A stretch of 64,000 bases of DNA from Undaria pinnatifida (lineage: Eukaryota; Sar; Phaeophyceae; Laminariales; Alariaceae), in the NCBI GenBank assembly GCA_012845835.1, contig JABAKD010000006.1:10894945-10958944 (forward strand), read 5' to 3'. This document shows positions 13,401-22,400 of the stretch, in pieces. The notes under the pieces were generated by a model. The model was not told where the DNA came from. It searched no databases and saw only the letters and a list, made by a program, of their open reading frames with translations. The translations under genes and the position numbers were made by a program. How positions within the stretch are numbered: position 1 is the first letter of the stretch; each line of letters opens with the position of its first letter.

Positions 13401-16400
13401 TTGCAGTGGTGACTGAATAACGCCTTTCGGGGCCTCAGAGGGAAACCAAGTAAAAAAAAACTGACCATTACAAAACCGACCACTCCAAGTAGCCCGGGCC
13501 GTTGGGACTGGCGACGTGCCCGAACTATTCATGTACGGGACTGTGCGACGCAAGTGCAGCATCACGATACTCCTACCCCCGAACGCCCTTCCTAGACGCT
13601 TCATACCATCGCGGTCGTCATTTCGATTTGTCTCGAGACACGTGCTACGATAGAGGCAGCACTGTTGGCTAAAGTGTTTTCTGAACGATGGGCCCGAAAC
13701 CCTTCAATACTACTTCCTAGTATTTTTTTCTCAAGAATGGTTTTCCAGTTGCAAAGGCGTTAACCCACAATCCTCGAAATGGCATTCCTTTCTTGCAACG
13801 ACACGTCTTTTTGTGCGTAGGCCATGGGTGTGTTCATCGGGTCGCACTCTCGGCTTACTCTAAAATCGGTTTTTGTGTGAGATATAGGGCTCCTCAAGTG
13901 AGGTCATGAGCCTCGGAAAAAAACGTGCACCTCCGCCGAAGGATGTGTCTGCTGTATACATCGGTTCTACAAGTGTTTTAACCCGTTCCTTTCCTTACAT
14001 GGACCCCTGCATGAGCTGTGAGTGCATGCACAAACTCTCACCACAACCACGTAGCCAAGAAGCTCGGAAGGCACGACCTTTGCGATGGCATAGAACGGCT
14101 CAAGGTCGAGATCTCCCCTTGCGAGCTCCTCGCCGACGCCGTTCACCGAGTGAGGGAGGTGCTCCAGAAGCTGACAAGCGATCGACGAAGCAACGGTAGG
14201 ATCGAAAAAAGAGGAAGGGCGTGAGGGAAAACTGGGTCGCGGAAGGGTGTTTTTAACGCTAGAAACCTTGTACATGCATACCACTGCATATACAACCCTA
14301 AAAACGCGGTTGCGGTTTTTAGAGAAGCTATTAATAATACGTGAACCTCTGCAGTAATGACGGCACTTAGTTCCGACTGACTTGCCCTCAGTACATGGGT
14401 TCAATCCTAACGGGAAAATAAAGCACTGACCCAAACAAGCTATAAATATCAAACTTTGTGCTCGGCAGCGTCTGCAAACGGCTTAGACAATCGATACGAC
14501 GACCGCACGTCATCATAAATGAGATGGAAAAAAAAATCGCGGGCGACATATACTCCTACGGTGGCATATTTTCACCTCCAAGGTCAGCTCCATGATTCTT
14601 TGTTGAAGGCGTCCGAGGGGAGCGTTGTGCATCTGTCTCTTTATCGATGCTTCGTAGATGGACTTCGACGCCATCCCGCACACCACAAAGGGGTTGCTGC
14701 CAGACCAAAGGATGGCGGGTACACGAGACGACGGGCGTAAGGGGAAGTGGTTCGCATGGACAAACGTTTTCAGACATCACTAACATACCGATGCATGCTA
14801 TGGTATGGGTTCGTAGGTTGGCCTTGACACCATGCAGCATACCAGTAAGGGAATGCTGCCAGGCCAAGGTGGGTGGGGCACACGAGACAATAGGCGTGTG
14901 AGAAGGTACGCACGCATCATACTCGCAAATCGAAACATTCTAGAGTCAGAGTTCGTAGGCTGACTGTGACGCCATACCGCTTACCACAAAGGGATTCCTG
15001 TAACGCCAACGTGGGAGGAATACGTGGGAGGACGAGCGCAATAGAAGGCGAGCACGGAAAAATAGGAATTCATGCACTACTCGCACGTCGACGAAGGTTG
15101 TGGTAGGGATTGAATTGTCATATCGCGAGCCACAAAAGAGTTGCTGCCAGGCCAAAGCAGACGACGCACGCGGAACGATGGGCGTGAGGGAAGGTGAGCA
15201 TGGAAATAAAATACCATACTGTACAGTATCCCGGAAACAAGCCCAGGTATATCGGCGCCATGAGCGCTCCACAACAGGTATATACGGGTTTCACGCATCA
15301 ACCGAAGAAAAGTATACGGACTTGCACAGCAGAGGCAGCACCGTTTCGGAATAAATATACAAGCACCGAAGGCGGAAGGCGAAAGGCAACATCGCAGTTT
15401 GCTGCAGAGTCCTCAGTATCCGCTCCCGATGGACTGCTCGTAACACGGACTGCAGATAGGGGTAACCATTCGGCTCCAGCACGATAAGGGTGGGATATCA
15501 AGCACAGTCTTGTTTTTCCTTTGTCCTCCGGCAGATAGGTGAAAATAACGCTTTTCCCCGTCAGAACCCCAACCATGATTTTTCGAGGAAACTACTTGGA
15601 GGTAGTGTGATATCATTGTTGCAATGGTAGAGGAGTTAAGCTCCCCCCGCTTCCACGTACTTTCCTCACACTGTGTTCCAATTTAACTCAATGACACTCG
15701 CAATCTAGGCTGGCTGGCATAATATTCAGTTTCCATATTAACTGTCTTCCCGCTTATCAGAGGTGGCGCAAGGGCAAGTCGCGAGCAACGTCTCTCGGTA
15801 TACGGCGGAAATTAGCACCATGAAATAGCCATCAAAAGGAGACGCACGCTTATTCAGGCTCGCTCTCACCTGGACAAAAGGTGCTAGCTACAGCGACGTA
15901 CCCAACTTGAAACCACCCCCGTGACAAGCCAATTATAGGTGATCTTGTCTTTCCTATGATCATGTGTTTTGCAACTGCAAAATGCATCTCACGATGTTAC
16001 CTTTTCTATGGTGATAGATTTCAATACTACAAAGGGTATCCCAATTTCAAGATTTTTTCCTCGTGATAAGCCGATTTACCTGGCCTTATCTCCGCTATAA
16101 CCTTAAACCGGATGGCCTTAAAGCGGGTACATCACTGTGCAGTAGAGATAGCACCTACGGTTTTCTGAGGCTCCCACTTAGGGAGCTCTCTACCTCGTCC
16201 TAGCACTGCGGTTTTGAATAAACCAAGGCAAGCGCCACCCGATGAACAATGTCATCGCTGAACCACAATACTAATTACTCTGTTTTTTTTCGTTTCGATT
16301 ATTTTAATCATCGTTTCTTACTTTCCAGCTCTAATCGGAAGAGCTTTCACCCCCATCGACCTTTGGGACAAACCGCGGTCGCAGGTGTCTTCCCTTTCCC

Positions 16401-19400
16401 CCCCCGGTGCCTGCCTTCATTTTTATCGCGCATAGGGTTCAGCATCCCCACTTCTTAGCCTTTCAAGCTCGTCGATTTGAAGCGCAGGTTCTTCCAACGG
16501 AGCTCGGGGGGTCTGTTCGTTGAACAGCCTAGATGAGTAGCCTTGTCAGCCAGAAACGCCTACGCTAAAAGCGCCACCCTTATCGTGGCGCTCGTCTGAG
16601 CGGAGATATAAACAAATGCCCGTGTCGTACGATAGAGGCAGAAACGTTTTGGCCGAAGAGTTTTCGGAATGCCTTGGCTCCCTAACCCAAAATCATCGAA
16701 ATTTCCGTTCTTGTTTTGGGATATGTTTATGAGTAGGCCACGGGATTGTTAAGCGGGTTGCAATTTTCAGTGAACTCAAAATATCACTAAAACATCACTT
16801 TTTGGGTGAGGTATACCAACCATTGCTTTATCAAGCCAAGAACGTTGCAGGGCAAAGAACAATGGTCGGTACACCTCTACCGCAGCATGCGTTAAATGTA
16901 AGTACTGCTGTAATGGTGAACCAAATGTAACGCCTTGACAACTAGAAACCCACTTTGGTAAAACTACTTCAAAATAGAGTAGGAAGGGTTTTGGGGCTTT
17001 AAAAGGGTGAATCCCACCCGTGACAAGCCGAATTAGGTGGTCTTATCTCTACCATGGTCTTATCTTTTACTATGGAAAAAAGTATCCCATGGTAATCCCA
17101 ACGTTGTTTTTTTCTCGTGACCAGTCGATTTGCCTGGTATTATCTCCACTTTGGCCTTGGATCGGATGGTCTTAAAATGGGTGTGACAATTTTAGTTCAC
17201 TTCAGACTCTCACCTGGCTGTGGTGATTGCGAGCATCATACAATCGATGGTGTTCCTCTCGTATGTGCCGATCAAGGTTAGGAGGGAGGGGAAGTGGTTG
17301 GCCAGGTTGCACCCGATCTTCACTAGCTCCCTGCACAAAACCAATGCCGAAACGTTCAGCAAAGAAAAAGACCACTCTCAAACTAAAAGAAGCAGGAAAA
17401 AAAAAGTCGTTAGGATTATTGTACTTCAACAGCGCGTGCGAAACAGGCACGCATCACCCGTACATGGTTCTGATACGTGTTTTTTGCCGACGCGCCAAAT
17501 CACGTCTTCTGGTCACATGGTACGAGCATTGCTACTGCAAGCGCGCTTGAGATTAATATTGTACGCTCCGTACTGCTGTTAGCATTGTGCTTGCCATTCG
17601 ACATTGTGCCGCGTGAGCCCCAACGCCAACCACCCGCAAACACTTCCAGCAACAAAAACGAACACCTATGGGGTAAAACAAATAACATAAGAAACAATGC
17701 ACGAATTTCAACGCCGTACTATTGTGCATAACTTCCGGCCTAGCACCGATTAGTCCACCTGCTGCTCTTGCTCCACACTTCCTTCTCATCCGCCTTCTAC
17801 TCCCGAACTCTAAGCCAGGTCCAGACTCCATCCCCACACCATTGGCGTGGGTCTGCCGTCGCCCCCCCCCCCCCCCCCCCGCCCCCCCGTGTACTACTGT
17901 TCTTACGCTTGAGGCAAGTCCGGGTGCCCCCACCTGACGTGATCGAAGGCCCCCAGCCGCACGGACTTCTTCACGAAGTCATCCAAAATGCTCACGTCGA
18001 AATAGCCGTCGATGCTGTCTTTGCCTGCTTTTTTCGCAGCCTGGGATATTTTGTCAAAATAATTAATGCGCAAGAGGGGGTACATTGAAACGATCATAAC
18101 GTTATTGCGAATGCGAGGTTCTGATGTTGACGTCGTCAAAAAGTAGGGACTTCTTTCGAGTTTCCTCAAACGTCCGCGAATGAGAAGTCACCGAGTGCGC
18201 CCACATCGAAGTAACCGTCCGCGCTGTCCTTGCCGTGTTTTTTCCCGGCCTGAGATATCTGATGGTCGACTCGTAACACATAAACATCATCCGTGTAACG
18301 TTACTATTACATGGTTAAGTTAATGATTTTCCCATCGTGTTATGTTCAGCATGGGCTCCAAAGTCGGTCATTTACACGTGCTACCAAAACGAACAAGGAA
18401 GAAAGCAAGGAACCCAAAAAAATAATATCTATGCACGAAGTTCAACTCCCGATGCGCCTAGTTCCGGCTTCGAACCGGTCTAATCCACCCGCGGCCTTTG
18501 CACTAATACTCTTCCTTTCACCAGCGGTGCCTTTAAACGCACCTGCAAAGTCAACCCCTCACGCGATTTTCCTAAAGATGCACGCCATGGTAGTGCTGCA
18601 CCCGCATTTCGTGAGAGCGGTCCCTTGAGGAGCAAGGTACCTCACCTAAAGCGGGCTTTGAAACAGTTGTGCGCCTGACCCTTCAGGGGCTTCACAGAGA
18701 AAAAAACGTCGACTAAAACTGACGATTGCGACGTCCTTCACGCGAACTAATGCGGGCTGCTAGATTCGGTGGCGACGATTTTACTGCCTAACTCCAATGC
18801 TAATACCTGTAAGGCACGCGCATAAGATGCACTACCGCGTACTGCGTGCCCGCGCCATGATGAGAACGCGCTTATGCTTTGGTTTATCACTGTATGTACT
18901 TGTACATGACCCACTAAAGGGTTAACTCGATGAAAAATCTCATGGCATAGGAATAGAACGCGTACCTGGTAGCATTTTAACGCCTTAGGGCTACAAAACC
19001 CTTCTCTATACTATTTCCGAGTATTTTTGTCCCCAAAGATAGCTTTCCAGTTTTGAAGGCTGTAAGTACCCATAAGACAAATACTTGAATACTTCCTCAG
19101 CTGAGGAAGAGCCTTGTCAGTCTTATCCTTATCGTAGCGCAAGTTTCAAGGGAACACAAACCGACGTTCTCGCGCCCCCACCTCGAGTACATGGGCTAGC
19201 ATCTTGGCCGATATCCACTTCTCGGCCAATTGTTCTTCTTTGTTGACGTCCCTCATCGCGTGGCTCATCTGCTCGATGACCTGTCGCGCACGAGGAAACA
19301 AGGCGATCGATCGAAGACAAACAGCCCCCATGAGTTGCGGGGGACGTGAACGTGGAACTAGTGCCGGAAAAAAAACGGCAGCCGCAATGGGGATATATTT

Positions 19401-22400
19401 CAGGCCCACATTTTCCGCCAAAACAAACACCTGGAACTGCGTTCGGAGGACAAGCGAGAGTTTGCGCTCTCAGGCTTAAACGACAAGAATAGTTCAATGT
19501 TTTTGTCGATGCGGATCTGAACAGACCTCATTGCGCGAGAATATGAGCTCACCGTTTCGCCGCTCAGCCAGCCGCCTTCGCTTTGCGTGGCGTACCCGTC
19601 GACCTCCTTGAGCACGGCCGTGAAAAGGACGGGGTCTTCGGTGTAGGCAGCCGCCACCAAGGGCGTAATTTCCAGCCCCTTCGTGGGAAGGAACAGACCC
19701 ATTAGCTCGCGCTTCAGATCCCCGGTACGATCAAGCTCCGCCACCGCCTGGGATAAGCGTAATTTTTGTCGAGGTACGAGATAATATGTTAGTTTGTATG
19801 TACGGACGCATTGTAATGATATGGCCTTGAGGGTCATTCCTCGCTCGGTTACGAAGCGAAGACTTGCAAGCAAAGTACGCAGTGAAGCAGAGTCAGCACT
19901 GAGTATATTTTGTTTACTACCCAGACTTCTGGTGAGGATGCTAAAATACAAAAAGTCTTGGAAGAAACGTGCTTGTTGAACCACAACCGCCTGGTAGGCG
20001 TATATCCATTCTTCTACTTCATAGCATGTTTTCGTGCATCATTAGGCGTTTTTAAGAGCATCGAGGTAGCAAAACATGTTGTTTTTCCCGAGCATACCAA
20101 GCATTATTTGGGAAAATCATGGTAGAAATTTTTGCATGCTGGTTATGTAGCGTACGAACAGGAAAAAACGATCAGATTGGATAAATGCCTACTTCAGACG
20201 CACCTGTACGGTGTGCACCGATGCTATTAATACTCGGAGTAAAAAACAGTATATGGTCTGATAAAAAACGGTAGTTGCGTCAACGTGTACTGGGCGGAAG
20301 CGCTTGTTTTATCAAGAAACCAAGACGGAAAAATGTTACTTCAACCACCCCTGATAGGTACACATCCATACATCCACTGTGCTATTCTATATCGTTTGTT
20401 TGCAGCATTATTGGGCGTCTTTGAGGGCATCATGGTTGCAAATTTTTTGTTAGTTATTAGCATGACAAGCACATTGGGAGCAATCATTATGACCTTTTTG
20501 TTTAATGCTCGTTATCCAGCAACTAGCGCAAGAAATATGGGGGGAAAGAGCACAGTGGATACTTAAGCCTACTGCAGGGCTCACCTGCAAGGTGTGCATC
20601 GTGTCTACGAGACATTCGAGATTTTACAAAACCACAAACGGTGCGCAAGTAAAAGCGTATTGGGCAAAAGCCATTGTACCGAGATATCCAACAAGGATCT
20701 AAAACCGAAAAAGTATTTACGGAGAAACGTGCTTTGAACCACAGCTGAGGATCGAAAGCAAAAACGTGACTTGAGCCACAACTCGCAATCGCGGGGAAGG
20801 AAGACGAAGCGCAGAGGTAAAACTCCAACCAACAACTTTGTTATTCCTACATATTTAGTACCTGGTATTAACTTCTACGTTACACGAAAAACAAACGCTG
20901 TGTAACTTGGGACAAATGCGGTGGAACCTGAGCCAATAAGCTGCAAACAACGCATCTATAAATAGAGAACATTGTTAAGCCTATTATCCGACAACACTCG
21001 CCTGCAATGTGTGCATCGTGTCTACGAAGCATTCGATCGTCGTTGACGCCGCCGCGACCAGCGGGTTCCCCTCGATGCCACATAGCACAGTCCAACGAAC
21101 CTGAACGGGAGTGCGGGCGGTACGATTAATAGGTTGAAAAGCAAGTGCCGTGCACCTATCTTCACAATAGTGCTCAGTGAAGCGCGTGAGACACCCAGTA
21201 GTGATCCGACCTAGCTCGAGCTCGAAACAAACGTATCTGGTATGACGTCAGAGCCCTTGAGGAGCTCTATATCCCATCCAAAAAACAGCATTTGAATAAA
21301 ATAAAATAAAAAGCATCGCGATCAACAATGTTATGGTCGAGGTATGTTACGAAGAGTACTGTAAAATGCCAATGGTATTCTAACGATACTGGCAATTCCT
21401 TGCTTGAGAAGTTCCGTTGTTCAGGAACATTTTGACCAGAACCCACAAATCGTAACCGTAATCGTAACCGTAACCGTAACCGCAACCGCAACCGTAACCG
21501 TAACCGTAACCGCAACCACAACCGTAACCGCAACCGTAACCGTAACCGTACCCGTAACCGCAACCGTAACCGTAACCGCAACCGAAACCGTAACCGTAAA
21601 TGTAACCGTAAACGTAACCGTAACCGTAACCCTGTACCCCTACCGTGGCTCGCGTGTATCCCAGGAATACCTTCGGATCCGGAACAAGCTGCTTGATGCC
21701 GTCAGACACAGACTTGATCATGGCTGGCGTCCCAGATTCAACGGCCGACAGGAACAAAGAGGCACCTGGTCTCTCGGGGTACGTGAGGATGGCGTTCAAC
21801 AGAGTGTCGGCTTCTTGCGCAGAGTGATAGTCCGCGTCGAACCATCGTCGGTGCGCCGTTCCACCTGGGTACACGCGTGTCTTTCCCACAACGAGAGCAA
21901 GGGTGTGGCCGGGTGGGGGTAAGGACGGATTGGGGCGGGGGAGAATAATCACATCCTGTCGCCATCCGAGGCAAAACGATCATTAAACAGAAAGATGTGT
22001 GATTGAAATGACACGGTCTAAAACCGAGTTATATGGTCATTGTTTTCGTTCTAAAGCTTCGTCCACATGGGTAGGGATTGGAGTGAAGACACAGATTTTC
22101 CACCCGAAATACGTCTATATCGATTACCCGTTCATCGCAGTGTATTGCATCACTCCGAATGAAGTTTACGGACGGTCGGGTGGTCATACTAACGCTCCAA
22201 CGGCCCCTAAGTTCCGGCCAAGTGTACGCGGTAGCGGACAGCATAAAATATCGGGCGTGTGCGCGTTCGTTCGCCGTCGCAATGGCCATTTACTTCGCAG
22301 CGGCAACCGTCCAGGGGCGCGAGCGCGCAAGCAACGTATCGCCGTGCTTAGATAAAACTATTAAAAATATCGAGTTTCAGACTGGAGCGTCATTTTTCAG

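Noticed and set aside
13332-13604. Possible missing exon of the channel gene between exons 10 and 11
   Set aside because: The frame is protein-like in part but lacks suitable splice sites in the required phase.
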